NCBI GenBank assembly: GCA_963714205.1
Contig: CAVQNQ010000002.1
Span: forward strand, 744,001 to 808,000
Direction of reading: 5' to 3'
Source of the DNA: CAVQNQ01 sp963714205
Lineage (GTDB): Bacteria > Acidobacteriota > Terriglobia > Bryobacterales > Bryobacteraceae
DNA: 64,000 bases
The translations under genes were made by a program, and so were the position numbers. The notes beneath the pieces were generated by a model. It saw only the letters and a program-made list of their open reading frames with translations. It did no database searches and had not been told where the DNA came from. Of this stretch, positions 1 to 8,998 are shown in pieces. Position 1 is the stretch's first letter. Each line of letters begins with the position of its first letter.

Positions 1-19
1 GGGGACTGAAAACTGGATT

Positions 20-48
20 GCCGCGTAGGTTCCTAGCCACTACGCGGC
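20..48. terminator. Hairpin downstream of the small secreted-protein gene
   Basis: Perfect 9-bp inverted repeat GCCGCGTAG (20-28) / CTACGCGGC (40-48) with an 11-nt loop. It lies 37 bases beyond the stop codon of the minus-strand gene at 85-234. In that direction the stem is followed by a short TTTT within about 15 bases. A weak intrinsic terminator is the simplest reading; the window edge hides what lies on the other side. Confidence 0.45.
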
Positions 49-84
49 TGCCCAGCAACATATTGGAAGCGCGCGAGCGCCGCC

Positions 85-234
85 TTACTTCTGAGTAGTG
101 TCCTTCGGCGGGGCCTTCTTGGTCTTCTTGGCCTTCTTCGTCTTTGTGCTGGTGGCGGTGTCCTGGCTATAGGACACGCTAATGGTGCCGAGTGCGAACG
201 CCAGACCGAGCGCCAGAGCCATCAATTTCTTCAT
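85..234 (-). CDS. Small secreted Lys-rich protein
   Basis: A 49-residue ORF starts at ATG (complement of 232-234), with AAGGAG about 8 bases upstream. Residues 1-23 form a clear signal peptide (MKK, then a Leu/Ala-rich core, then SYSQ). The mature part is about 26 residues of Lys, Thr and Pro with a KKAKKTKKA stretch and no Cys. The export signal plus a good ribosome-binding site make it a credible gene despite its size. Function is unknown; a basic periplasmic or surface peptide is inferred. It is divergent from the HU-like gene at 462. Confidence 0.6.
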   Translation of the reverse strand: MKKLMALALGLAFALGTISVSYSQDTATSTKTKKAKKTKKAPPKDTTQK

Positions 235-461
235 TTTTCGTTTCTCCTTATATGGGTGATGAACTGCTTCATCTGGTTGAATGATAGCGAACCCGACATG
301 AATGCCCGCTTAAGCCGCTATTAAAATCGTTTCATGTACGGATCACCCGGCCTGCCACGATTTTTCGATCGAATAAGTTCTGTGTTTTCAGATAATTCGA
401 GGAGCTCTCCGGGTACCCAGGCGGGGAGCCGGAGGGGGCCGGCTGGTAAATTGAAACCGGA
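235..461. promoter_or_regulatory. Divergent intergenic region
   Basis: This 227-base non-coding stretch separates the leftward secreted-peptide gene and the rightward HU-like gene. It is AT-richer than its surroundings between about 300 and 400, as expected for divergent promoters. I could not assign a convincing -35/-10 pair, and no RNA gene was recognised. Confidence 0.35.
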
Positions 462-671
462 ATGAAGAAGCCGGATATCGCCAAACGCATGGCGCGGCGG
501 ACGGGCGTGAGCGAGGCGGAGGCGGCCGACTGCCTGGACCGCGTGGTGCACCAGATCCTCTCCAATCTGCGGCAGGGCCGCGATGCCCGCCTGAGCGGTC
601 TGGGCATTTTCCGTCACGGGCCGGATGGCGGCGTGGTGTTCGAGCGCGAGGGGGACCGGCGGCGTGGGTGA
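462..671 (+). CDS. Short HU-like DNA-binding protein
   Basis: A 69-residue protein. Residues 3-40 resemble the helical N-terminal half of HU/IHF (KPDIAKRMARRTGVSEAEAA, then a second amphipathic helix). Residues 44-60 give the start of the HU beta sheet with the LSGLGIF motif (cf. the GFGTF motif of HU). It stops before the long DNA-binding beta arms, so it is shorter than canonical HU (about 90 aa). The stop at 669-671 overlaps the likely GTG start (664) of the HU-TIR gene, so the two are probably translationally coupled. Likely a nucleoid or DNA-binding partner of the TIR protein (inference). Confidence 0.7.
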   Translation: MKKPDIAKRMARRTGVSEAEAADCLDRVVHQILSNLRQGRDARLSGLGIFRHGPDGGVVFEREGDRRRG

Positions 672-1245
672 AGCGCTTTCGACCGACGAACTGGCGCAGG
701 TGGTGATCCGCGGCCTGGGATCGGGAAAGACCGTGGAGATCGAGGGGCTGGGGACGTTCCACCCCGATACGGCGCGGGGATTCCGCTTCGACCCCTGGAC
801 GCAGCCGCAGGTATTCATCGCGCACGTTAGGGAAGACGCGGCGGCGGCCGAGCGGCTCTCGCGGAACCTGGAGGAGGCCGGCTTCAACCCGTGGACCGAC
901 GCGCGCAAGCTGCTGCCGGGGCAGAACTGGCCGAGAGCCATCGAAAACGCCATCGAGAATTCGGATTTTTTCGTAGCCTGCTTCTCGACCCACGCGGTGA
1001 ACAAGAAGGGTGGGTTCCAGTCGGAACTCCGGTACGGGCTGGATTGCGCGCGGCGGGTGCCGCTCGACGAGATCTTCGTCTTGCCGGCGCGGCTGGATGC
1101 GTGCCGGATGCCGCCCTCGATCCAGCGCGAGCTGCAATACATCGACCTGTTTCCCAACTGGGCGCGGGGAGCGCGGCGGATGGTGGCGGCGATGCGGCGG
1201 GAGCTGGCGCGGCGCGCGCGGAGGACGGTGCCGGCACGGGGCTGA
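664..1245 (+). CDS. HU-remnant/TIR-domain fusion protein
   Basis: About 193 residues from GTG at 664. I chose this over ATG 625 because it overlaps the upstream stop (GTGGGTGA) and has a GAGGGGG element just upstream. Residues 7-43 repeat an HU-like beta motif (VEIEGLGTFHPD), without the helices or arms. Residues 49-170 form a TIR domain: strand A QVFIAHVRED, BB-loop region around DARKLLPGQNW (79-89), and a helix with QSELRYGLD, where Glu121 sits at the position of the NADase glutamate of bacterial TIR enzymes. The C-terminus is Arg-rich. Known TIR enzymes cleave NAD+ or signal in defence; activity here is inferred. No transmembrane segment is visible, so it is cytoplasmic. Confidence 0.75.
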   Translation: MGEALSTDELAQVVIRGLGSGKTVEIEGLGTFHPDTARGFRFDPWTQPQVFIAHVREDAAAAERLSRNLEEAGFNPWTDARKLLPGQNWPRAIENAIENSDFFVACFSTHAVNKKGGFQSELRYGLDCARRVPLDEIFVLPARLDACRMPPSIQRELQYIDLFPNWARGARRMVAAMRRELARRARRTVPARG

Positions 1246-1310
1246 ACGTCCGCAACATAACAGCGCAACCCGTTTCTGTGCGGTACCCTCCTAGACAGAA
1301 AGGAAATCTC

Positions 1311-2234
1311 ATGTCTCTTCGGCCTGTGAAGCGCGTCATCTCATCGAAGCCCACCCTGGAAGGCGCGGGAGTGCACCTGCGGCGTGCGTTCGGCTTCGGC
1401 AACACGACCGATTTCGATCCGTTCCTGCTCCTGGACGATTTTCGAAACGACGTTCCGGCCGATTACTTGGCCGGTTTTCCCTGGCACCCGCATCGTGGGA
1501 TCGAGACCATCACCTACGTCCTCACCGGAACCGTGGAGCACGGCGACAGCATGGGGAATAGCGGCACCATCGCGGCGGGGGATGTGCAATGGATGACGGC
1601 TGGCCGCGGAATCATCCACCAGGAAATGCCGAAGGGCGATCCGGCCGGGCGCATGCATGGCTTCCAGTTGTGGGCCAATCTTCCGGCTGCGCTCAAAATG
1701 ACGACGCCGCACTACCAGGAGGTGAAGGCCGGCGATATCCCGGTGGTGAAGGACGACGACGGCACGGAGGTGCGCATCGTCTGCGGGGAGTTCTGGGGGA
1801 AGAAGGGGCCGGTGGACGAGATCGCCGCCGATCCGATGTACCTGGATGTGACGGTGCCGCCGGGGCGCAGGAAAGTTCTTCCGGTCGAGACGACGCGCCA
1901 CGCCTTTGCCTATGTGTTCGGGGGCGCCGGGAAGTTCTCGAACGCCTCCGGGCCGCTGGCGGTGCCCACCGAGCCGGTGGGCTGGGCGGACACCACGCCT
2001 CCCGCGCAGGCGGAAAACCGCTCGCTGGTGCTGTTCGACCGTGGCGACGAGCTGATGGTGCAGGCGGGCGACGATGGGATTCGCTTCCTGCTGATTTCGG
2101 GAGAGCCGATCGAGGAGCCGGTGGCCTGGTACGGGCCTATCGTGATGAATACGCAGGAGCAGCTCCGGCAGGCCTTCACGGAACTGCGCGAGGGCACGTT
2201 TTTGAAGGAGACGGCGCGGGGCCAGGGGTCATAG
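1311..2234 (+). CDS. Pirin-family bicupin protein
   Basis: A 307-residue protein starting at ATG 1311 behind AAAGGAA; longer upstream extensions in this frame lie inside the TIR gene. The N-terminal cupin has the full pirin metal site: His59 and His61 in HPHRG, His103 and Glu105 in IIHQE. The C-terminal cupin (about 180-290) has lost metal ligands, as is normal for pirins. Pirins bind Fe or act as quercetin 2,3-dioxygenases; the substrate cannot be told from sequence. Cytoplasmic. It follows the TIR gene by 65 bases and is probably transcribed separately. Confidence 0.9.
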   Translation: MSLRPVKRVISSKPTLEGAGVHLRRAFGFGNTTDFDPFLLLDDFRNDVPADYLAGFPWHPHRGIETITYVLTGTVEHGDSMGNSGTIAAGDVQWMTAGRGIIHQEMPKGDPAGRMHGFQLWANLPAALKMTTPHYQEVKAGDIPVVKDDDGTEVRIVCGEFWGKKGPVDEIAADPMYLDVTVPPGRRKVLPVETTRHAFAYVFGGAGKFSNASGPLAVPTEPVGWADTTPPAQAENRSLVLFDRGDELMVQAGDDGIRFLLISGEPIEEPVAWYGPIVMNTQEQLRQAFTELREGTFLKETARGQGS

Positions 2235-2253
2235 GGTTATTCTCGGAAGTGAG

Positions 2254-3252
2254 GTGCGTGGCAAGGGTATTCTCATCGCCGGAGCCGTTTTGCTGGCGGG
2301 AATCGGCATCGCGGCTCTTTCGCTGCGGCAGCGGCGCGAGTTGGCGACCGGGCGGGCTCCGGCCCGCGCGTCGGCCGCGGTGGTAGCGCCCGCGGGGGAA
2401 ATCACGCTGCAGGGTCCCGTTCGACCGCAGCACGTCACCGGCGTGGGCTCGGCGATGGCGGGGAATATCGACGCGTTCCTGGTCGAGGTGGGGGAAGAGG
2501 TCTACGAGGGGGAAGCGCTGGCGCGGGTAGGTTCCACGGGCCTCGAAAGCGCCCGCGAGGCGGCCGCCCAGGCGGTGGACCGCGCCCAGGAGCAAGTGCT
2601 GCGAGCTGAAGGGGTGGTCTCGGCCGCCATGATCGAGGCGGCCCGCGCGGATGCCGCCGCGCAGCACTCCAGAGCGGAGTTCGAGCGCGTCGAAAAGCTG
2701 TTCTCCCGGCAGAAGACCTTGCTGGCGGCCGGCGCCACGCCGCGCCTCACGTATCAGAGAGTCGAGCGGGATTACGACGGTGCACAGGCGGAGTTCGACA
2801 GCATGGAAAAAGCCGCGCGGTCGGCTCACGATCAGGTGGACGAAGCTAACGGCGAGCTGGCGGCCGCGCGCAAGCTGGCCGAGGACAAGAGCCGGGAGCT
2901 GCAGGATTCCCAATCGGCCCTCGACGCGGCGGAAATCCAATCGCCCGTGGATGGCGTGGTGGTGGGGAGAAACGGCGAGGTGGGCCGGGCAGTCTCCGAG
3001 GCCGGCAACGACCTGTTTCAGATCGCCACCGATCTGTATGCCCTCGAAGTGCCTCTGACCGCGCCCGCATCCGCGGTGAGCCGCATACGGCCGGGCCAGC
3101 CGGCGCTGGTGCTGATTCTCGAGATGCAGAGCGCGGCGATGCCGGGAACGGTGAAATCCGTCGAAGGATCGGCCGTGGTGGTGGAGTTCACGAACACGCT
3201 AGCGGACCTGCGGCCCGGGATGCGGGCCGATGTACGGCTCAAGCTGGATTAA
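2254..3252 (+). CDS. HlyD/RND-type periplasmic adaptor protein
   Basis: A 332-residue protein from GTG 2254 (GGAAGTGAG upstream). One N-terminal membrane anchor (residues 4-24) leads into a biotinyl-lipoyl-like half domain (MAGNIDAFLVEVGEEVYEG). A long alpha-helical hairpin rich in Glu, Ala and Gln follows (about 90-220), then the second lipoyl half (IQSPVDGVVVGRNGEVG) and a beta-barrel domain ending in LRPGMRADVRLKLD. This is the order of HlyD/MacA/AcrA adaptors. No transporter or outer-membrane factor lies next to it, so its partner is unknown. Fumarase starts 24 bases downstream. Confidence 0.85.
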   Translation: MRGKGILIAGAVLLAGIGIAALSLRQRRELATGRAPARASAAVVAPAGEITLQGPVRPQHVTGVGSAMAGNIDAFLVEVGEEVYEGEALARVGSTGLESAREAAAQAVDRAQEQVLRAEGVVSAAMIEAARADAAAQHSRAEFERVEKLFSRQKTLLAAGATPRLTYQRVERDYDGAQAEFDSMEKAARSAHDQVDEANGELAAARKLAEDKSRELQDSQSALDAAEIQSPVDGVVVGRNGEVGRAVSEAGNDLFQIATDLYALEVPLTAPASAVSRIRPGQPALVLILEMQSAAMPGTVKSVEGSAVVVEFTNTLADLRPGMRADVRLKLD

Positions 3253-3276
3253 GGCGACTCCGATTAGAATGCTTGT

Positions 3277-4788
3277 ATGGAGTTCTTAGCCACCAGTCTT
3301 CTCGAGCTGGTTATTCAAACCTCGACCAATCTTCCGCCGGATGTGCGCGCGGCGATGTCGCTGGCAGCGAACCAGGAAATTCCGGGGACGCAATCCTCGC
3401 AGGCCCTGGATGTCATCCTGCAGAATATCGACATGGCCGCCTGCGACGAGGGCGCCATCTGCCAGGACACCGGGATGCCGACGTTTATCGTGCATACTCC
3501 CGTGGGCGTGAACCAGATGGCCATACGCAAAGCCATCCTGGAGGCGGTGGCCGAAGCCACGCGGCGGGGCAAGCTACGGCCCAATTCGGTGGACTCGATC
3601 ACCGGCCGGAACAGCGGCAACAATTTGGGCGCAGAGACGCCCGTGGTGCACTTCGAGCAGTGGGAAGAAGACCAGATCGAGGTGAAGCTGATCCTCAAGG
3701 GGGGCGGCTGCGAGAACAAGAACATTCAGTACTCGGTGCCCTGCGAGCTGGATCACCTGGGGCGCGCCGATCGGAACCTGGAAGGCGTCCGCAAGTGCAT
3801 CCTGCACGCGGTCTGGCAGGCGCAGGGGCAGGGATGCTCGCCGGGCGCCATCGGGGTGTGCATCGGCAGCGACCGGGCTCACGGCTACGAATTAGCCAAA
3901 CGGCAATTGTTCCGGACGCTCGATGACGTGAATCCCAACCCCGTGCTGGCGGAGCTGGAGACGGCCGTGATCGAGGAGGCCAACAAGCTGGGAGTGGGCG
4001 CCATGGGATTCGGCGGCAAGGCCACGCTGATCGGGTGCAAGATCACCGCGGCCAACCGGCTGCCGGCCAGCTTCTTCGTATCGGTGGCGTACGATTGCTG
4101 GGCGTTTCGCCGTCTGGGCGTGCGGCTGGATCCGACCACCGGGGCCATCGCCGGCTGGCTCTACCGCGACCCGGCGCGGCCCGTGGAGGCCCTGGCGCGC
4201 GGCGCGGGCTTCCCGCTGACGGGCCGGGAGGTGGTTTTGACGCCGCCGCTGACCGAGGCGCAGGTGCGCGCGTTGAAGGTGGGAGACGTGGTGCTGATCA
4301 CGGGCGAGATCTATACCGGCCGCGACGCCGTGCACGCCTATCTGATGAAGAACCCGCCTCCCGTGGATCTGAACGGCGCAGCGCTCTACCATTGCGGCCC
4401 CGTGATGCTGAAAGAGGGCGACAAGTGGGCCGTGAAGGCCGCCGGCCCCACTACCAGCATCCGGGAGGAACCTTATGAAGCCGAGGTGATCCGCCGCTAT
4501 GGCGTGCGCGCGGTGATCGGCAAAGGGGGTATGGGGCCCAAGACGCTGGCGGCGCTGAAGGAGCATGGGGCGGTATACCTGAATGGCATCGGCGGAGCCG
4601 CGCAGTACTACGCCCGAACGGCCGAGAAGGTGCTGGATGTCCACCTGCTGGAGCTGGGCATCCCGGAAGCCATGTGGCACATCCGCGTGAAGGATTTCGC
4701 GGCCATCGTCACGATGGATGCGCACGGCAACAGCCTGCACGCCGAAGTGGAGCGGCAGACCGCGGAGGAGTTGGCCAAGGCCATGTAG
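3277..4788 (+). CDS. fumA: Fumarate hydratase class I (4Fe-4S)
   Basis: A 503-residue single-chain class I fumarase carrying both alpha-type (about 1-280) and beta-type (about 300-503) domains. It catalyses reversible hydration of fumarate to malate in the citric acid cycle. Visible signatures are the ICQDTGMPTF motif with cluster ligand Cys62, GGGCENKN, the GSDRAHGYELAK region, and the C-terminal GGMGPKTLAALKEHGAVYL segment. Class I enzymes hold an oxygen-sensitive [4Fe-4S] cluster. L(+)-tartrate dehydratases share this fold, but the fused chain favours fumarase. Cytoplasmic. Confidence 0.9.
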   Translation: MEFLATSLLELVIQTSTNLPPDVRAAMSLAANQEIPGTQSSQALDVILQNIDMAACDEGAICQDTGMPTFIVHTPVGVNQMAIRKAILEAVAEATRRGKLRPNSVDSITGRNSGNNLGAETPVVHFEQWEEDQIEVKLILKGGGCENKNIQYSVPCELDHLGRADRNLEGVRKCILHAVWQAQGQGCSPGAIGVCIGSDRAHGYELAKRQLFRTLDDVNPNPVLAELETAVIEEANKLGVGAMGFGGKATLIGCKITAANRLPASFFVSVAYDCWAFRRLGVRLDPTTGAIAGWLYRDPARPVEALARGAGFPLTGREVVLTPPLTEAQVRALKVGDVVLITGEIYTGRDAVHAYLMKNPPPVDLNGAALYHCGPVMLKEGDKWAVKAAGPTTSIREEPYEAEVIRRYGVRAVIGKGGMGPKTLAALKEHGAVYLNGIGGAAQYYARTAEKVLDVHLLELGIPEAMWHIRVKDFAAIVTMDAHGNSLHAEVERQTAEELAKAM

Positions 4789-4825
4789 AGCGACTTGCGG
4801 GCTATGCTATTTTGTGAGTAAAAGC

Positions 4826-5530
4826 ATGCAACCCGCAATCTCGAGAATCGGCGTTCTCGTCGCCGGTGTCTTGACCGCCTCGCTTTGCCTGTATCCACAA
4901 AGCCCGGCAAGTCCACCAAGCGCGGCGCCTTCGCAAACCGCGCCCAAGAAGGAGCTGCGTCCCAACGAACCGCAAGGTCTGCCGCCGAGGTTGACTCCGG
5001 CCGAATACCAGGCGCACGTCAAAGCCGGCACGGTGACGATCGGCGCGGAGTTCGTGGGACACTTCGTGCGCACGGCGCAGAAAACGCTCACGACCGAAGA
5101 TTATGTGTCGGTCGAGGTGGGGCTGTTCGGGGAGCCGGGGGCGAAGCTCACACTTTCTCCTGGAGACTTTACGCTGCGGATCAACGACAAGAAGGTGCTG
5201 CCCAGCCTGCCCTATGGTCTGGTGGTCCGGAATGTCAAAGATCCCGAGTGGGAGCCGCCCGAATTAGCATCGTCAAAGAAATCGAAAACCAGCCTCAACT
5301 CGGGGGGCGGTCAGGACGAAGGCCCGCCGCCGATCGTGCACGTCCCCATAGAATTGCAGCGCGCCATGGCGGAGCAGACCAAATTGGCCTCTTTGTCGGA
5401 AGGGGATCGGACTCTGCCGCAGGCAGGACTGCTTTACTTCGAATACCGGGGCAAGGACAAGAGCATCCATTCGGTCCAGTTGACGTATAACGGCCCGGCC
5501 GGAAAGGCCACCGTGGCGCTCCAGCCGTAG
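4826..5530 (+). CDS. Secreted protein of unknown function
   Basis: A 234-residue protein from ATG 4826; GTG 4814 in the same frame is an alternative, and neither has a strong ribosome-binding site. The N-terminus is a signal peptide (ISRIGVLVAGVLTASLCLY) followed by a Pro/Ala/Ser-rich linker. The rest is a beta-rich domain of about 150 residues (GTVTIGAEFVGHFV, then LSPGDFTLRINDKKV) with a charged Lys/Ser/Gly loop. The motif order suggests an immunoglobulin-like periplasmic domain, but no family was recognised. It follows fumarase and precedes the HAD gene by 27 bases. Confidence 0.7.
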   Translation: MQPAISRIGVLVAGVLTASLCLYPQSPASPPSAAPSQTAPKKELRPNEPQGLPPRLTPAEYQAHVKAGTVTIGAEFVGHFVRTAQKTLTTEDYVSVEVGLFGEPGAKLTLSPGDFTLRINDKKVLPSLPYGLVVRNVKDPEWEPPELASSKKSKTSLNSGGGQDEGPPPIVHVPIELQRAMAEQTKLASLSEGDRTLPQAGLLYFEYRGKDKSIHSVQLTYNGPAGKATVALQP

Positions 5531-5557
5531 CGCCTTCGAGACTCGCCGTTTCCCCGC

Positions 5558-6280
5558 ATGTACCGCGCGCTGGTTCTCTTCGATATCGATGGCACGCTGG
5601 TGCGGCGCGCCGGGCCGCATCACCGGGCGGCATTGGTGGAGGGGGTCCGCAAGGTGGCGGGCCTCGAGACCACCACGGAGGGAATTCCGGTGCAGGGCAT
5701 GCTCGATCCGGACATACTGGCCATCATGATGCGTAAGGCAGGCGCTACACGCGCGCGCATCCGCGAGACGCTGCCGGCGATCGTGCGGGCGGCCGAGCGC
5801 TATTACCTGCGCGCGTGCCCGATGCTGGGCGATAGCCGTTGCCCGGGCGTCCCGGCGCTGCTGGAACGGCTGGCGCGGCGCGAAATCCTGCTGGGGCTGG
5901 TCACGGGAAACCTGACGCGTATCGGCTGGCACAAACTCCGGCGCGCGGGGCTGCGCGACTACTTCCGCTTCGGCGCGTTCGGCGAGACGGCTTCCACGCG
6001 GGCGGGGCTGGCGCGCGCGGCCATTCGCGCGGCGCGCCAGCGGGGCTGGATCGAGCGGAGCGCTCCGGTGTCGCTGGTGGGCGACTCTCCCTCCGATATC
6101 GAGGCGGCGCGGCGGAACGGGATTCGCGCGATCGCCGTCCGGACGGGGGTCACGCCGGAGGAGGAACTGGCGGCCCTGGGGCCGGACATTCTGCTGCGCG
6201 ACCTGCGCGGGCTGCGGCTGCGGATGGTGATGGCTCCGACGGAACCGCGCACTCGAGGGCGCGCCGGCAAGCGGTTGTGA
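5558..6280 (+). CDS. HAD-superfamily phosphatase, phosphoglycolate phosphatase-like
   Basis: A 240-residue HAD hydrolase. Motif I is FDIDGTLVRR (nucleophile Asp at about residue 9), motif II LVTGNL, and motif IV GDSPSDIEAARRNG. A helical C1-type cap (about 20-95) puts it near the phosphoglycolate phosphatase/beta-phosphoglucomutase group. The C-terminus has a basic tail (TRGRAGKRL). The substrate is not predictable. It sits between a secreted protein and the pyruvate dehydrogenase gene, all on one strand with short gaps. Confidence 0.85.
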   Translation: MYRALVLFDIDGTLVRRAGPHHRAALVEGVRKVAGLETTTEGIPVQGMLDPDILAIMMRKAGATRARIRETLPAIVRAAERYYLRACPMLGDSRCPGVPALLERLARREILLGLVTGNLTRIGWHKLRRAGLRDYFRFGAFGETASTRAGLARAAIRAARQRGWIERSAPVSLVGDSPSDIEAARRNGIRAIAVRTGVTPEEELAALGPDILLRDLRGLRLRMVMAPTEPRTRGRAGKRL

Positions 6281-6307
6281 ATCAGGCAGTAACACAGCCG
6301 CCTTATA

Positions 6308-8995
6308 ATGAAAACATCCATGCACCAGACACTGAACGAGAGGGTTGTGGATTCGAATCCACAGGAGACTACCGAGTGGGTGGAGGCGCTGGACCAGATT
6401 GTCGAGGCGGCTGGACCGGATCGCGCGGCGTATCTGCTGGATCAGCTCAATGAGCGGGCGCGAGCCGGCGGCGCGGATCTGCCCATCCATCTGAATACGC
6501 CTTACGTCAACTCCATACGTCCGGAGGATGAACTGCGCTATCCGGGCGATCGCGCCACGGAGCGCCGCATCAAGAGCCTGGTGCGGTGGAACGCCATGGC
6601 CATGGTGGTCCGCCAGAACAAATACGATCCGGGCATCGGCGGCCACATTTCGACTTACGCATCGCTCGCCACGCTGCTCGAAGTGGGGTTCAACCATTTC
6701 TTCCACGCGCGCTATGGCGATCAGCCGGGCGACCTGCTCTATTTCCAGGGCCATGCCTCGCCGGGAATCTACGCGCGCGCGTTTCTGGAAGGGCGCCTCA
6801 GCGAGGAACACCTCAAGAACTTCCGGCACGAGCTGCGTGAAAATCCGGGTCTCTCCTCGTACCCGCATCCCTGGCTCATGCCGGATTTCTGGCGTTTCCC
6901 CACGGTCTCGATGGGACTCGGGCCGATCAACGCCATCTACCAGGCGCGCTTCATGCGATACCTCGAGAACCGCGGGCTGATCGTGAAGACGCCGCGCAAA
7001 ATCTGGGCGTATCTCGGAGATGGCGAGATGGACGAGCCGGAATCCATGGGTTCGCTCACGCTGGCCTCGCGCGAGAAGCTGGACAACCTGATCTTCGTCA
7101 TCAATTGCAACCTGCAGCGGCTGGATGGGCCGGTGCGCGGCAACGGCAAGGTGATACAGGAACTCGAAGCCGCCTTCCGCGGCGCCGGCTGGAACGTGAT
7201 CAAAGTGATCTGGGGCGGCGAATGGGACGCGCTGCTGGCGCGCGACACCTCGGGCCTGCTGGTGAAACGCATGGACGAGGTGGTGGACGGCGAGTTGCAG
7301 ACCTACGTCACCAAAGACGGCGCTTATATCCGCAAGAACTTTTTCGGCAAGTACCCGCAACTGCTGGACCTGGTGGCGCACCTCAGCGACGACGCCCTGC
7401 TGCGTTTGCAGCGCGGCGGTCACGACCCGCAGAAGGTCTACAACGCTTACCAGAGGGCTGTCGAGAGCGAGGGGCAGCCCACCGTGATCCTGGCTCAGAC
7501 CATCAAAGGCTATGGATTGGGCGAGGCCGGCGAGGGCCGCAACATCACGCACCAGCAGAAGAAGCTCAACGAGCAGGAGATCGCGCATTTCCGCGACCGC
7601 TTCGAGATCCCCATTCCGGAGGAGGCGGCGCGCAACGCGGCCTTTTACCGGCCGCCGGCGGACAGCCCGGAGATGATCTATCTGCACGAGCAGCGGCGGC
7701 GGCTGGGCGGGTACGTGCCATTCCGCAAGGTGGCGGCCAGCGCCATCGAGGCTCCCCCGCTGGAGTACCTGAAGGAATCGCTGGAAGGCTCGGCGGGCCG
7801 CGAGGTCTCGAGCACCATGGCATTTGTGCGCATCCTGACCCTGCTGATGAAGCATCCCGAGATCGGACGGCGCGTGGTGCCCATCATCCCGGACGAGGCG
7901 CGCACGTTCGGCATGGAGTCGCTCTTCCGGCAGTTCGGGATTTATGCCAGCCAGGGGCAGCTGTATAAACCGCACGACGCGGAGATGTTTCTGTACTATC
8001 GCGAATCCAGGGACGGCCAGATATTGGAGGAAGGCATCACCGAGGCCGGTTCGATGGCTTCCTTCACGGCCGCAGGCACGGCCTACGTGAACTACGGGAT
8101 TGAGATGATCCCGTTCTTCCTGTACTACTCGATGTTCGGATTTCAGCGCGTGGGCGACCTGATATGGGCTTTCGGCGACGCGCGCGGCAAGGGCTTTCTG
8201 TGCGGCGGCACGGCGGGACGCACCACGCTGGCGGGGGAGGGCCTGCAACACCAGGACGGCCACACACCGATTCTGGCGAGCACGGTGCCCACGTGCGCGA
8301 TTTACGACCCCGCGTACGCCTACGAAATCGCCATCATCGTGCAGGACGGCATACGGCGCATGTACCAGGAGGGGCAGGATCGCTTCTACTACATCACGCT
8401 GTACAACGAGAACTACCCCATGCCGCACATGCCCGAGAGCCTGGACCCCGAGGACGTTCTGAAGGGCATCTACCGGTGCCGCGCGAGCGCGTCCGGGCCG
8501 GCCCGGGTACAGCTTTTCGGCAGCGGTCCGATCCTCAACGAAGCGTTGCGCGCACAGCAGATCCTGGAGGAGCGGTACCAGGTGCCTGCGGACGTGTGGA
8601 GCGTGACGAGCTACAGCGAACTGCGCCGCGAGGCCCTGAAGGTGGAGCGCTGGAACCGGCTGCATCCGGCCCGGCCGGCGCGCAGGCCGCATATTCTCGA
8701 GGCGTTAGGCGATGCCGCGGGACCCATCGTGGCGGCCTCCGATTACATGAAGGCGGTGGCGGATCAGTTGGCGCCGTGGCTGGCGGGCCGCATGGTGGCG
8801 CTGGGCGCGGACGGCTTCGGCCGCAGCGACAACCGCGAGCACTTGCGGCGGCACTTCGAGGTGAACGCGGAATCCATCGTCACGGCGGCGCTTTCGAAGC
8901 TGGCGCGCGACGGCCAGTTCGATGCGGCCCGCGCGATGGCCGCCTTCGCCGATCTCGGGGTCGATACGGAAGGCGCCGATCCGGCGCTGGCGTAG
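6308..8995 (+). CDS. aceE: Pyruvate dehydrogenase E1 component, homodimeric
   Basis: An 895-residue AceE-type E1 (usual length about 885-900). It decarboxylates pyruvate with thiamine diphosphate and passes the acetyl group to the lipoyl E2. The ThDP motif starts at GDGEMDEPES and ends with INCNLQRLDGP; the transketolase-like central and C-terminal domains follow (EGITEAGSM, TYSELRREALKVERWNR-like region). ATG 6320 is an alternative start. E2 and E3 are not adjacent; the next gene, 3 bases on, is a metal exporter, so the complex is encoded in pieces across the genome. Confidence 0.95.
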   Translation: MKTSMHQTLNERVVDSNPQETTEWVEALDQIVEAAGPDRAAYLLDQLNERARAGGADLPIHLNTPYVNSIRPEDELRYPGDRATERRIKSLVRWNAMAMVVRQNKYDPGIGGHISTYASLATLLEVGFNHFFHARYGDQPGDLLYFQGHASPGIYARAFLEGRLSEEHLKNFRHELRENPGLSSYPHPWLMPDFWRFPTVSMGLGPINAIYQARFMRYLENRGLIVKTPRKIWAYLGDGEMDEPESMGSLTLASREKLDNLIFVINCNLQRLDGPVRGNGKVIQELEAAFRGAGWNVIKVIWGGEWDALLARDTSGLLVKRMDEVVDGELQTYVTKDGAYIRKNFFGKYPQLLDLVAHLSDDALLRLQRGGHDPQKVYNAYQRAVESEGQPTVILAQTIKGYGLGEAGEGRNITHQQKKLNEQEIAHFRDRFEIPIPEEAARNAAFYRPPADSPEMIYLHEQRRRLGGYVPFRKVAASAIEAPPLEYLKESLEGSAGREVSSTMAFVRILTLLMKHPEIGRRVVPIIPDEARTFGMESLFRQFGIYASQGQLYKPHDAEMFLYYRESRDGQILEEGITEAGSMASFTAAGTAYVNYGIEMIPFFLYYSMFGFQRVGDLIWAFGDARGKGFLCGGTAGRTTLAGEGLQHQDGHTPILASTVPTCAIYDPAYAYEIAIIVQDGIRRMYQEGQDRFYYITLYNENYPMPHMPESLDPEDVLKGIYRCRASASGPARVQLFGSGPILNEALRAQQILEERYQVPADVWSVTSYSELRREALKVERWNRLHPARPARRPHILEALGDAAGPIVAASDYMKAVADQLAPWLAGRMVALGADGFGRSDNREHLRRHFEVNAESIVTAALSKLARDGQFDAARAMAAFADLGVDTEGADPALA

Positions 8996-8998
8996 CGC

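Noticed and set aside
462..1245. HU-like and HU-TIR frames as one gene broken by a +1 shift
   Set aside because: The overlapping GTG start with a ribosome-binding site, the natural-looking end of the first protein and the second HU motif in the next protein fit two coupled genes better.
5273..8692. Open frame of 1139 codons on the minus strand
   Set aside because: Antisense to aceE. GC-rich third positions suppress stops on the complementary strand; the translation has no domain and is rich in Arg, His and Ala as expected for a shadow.
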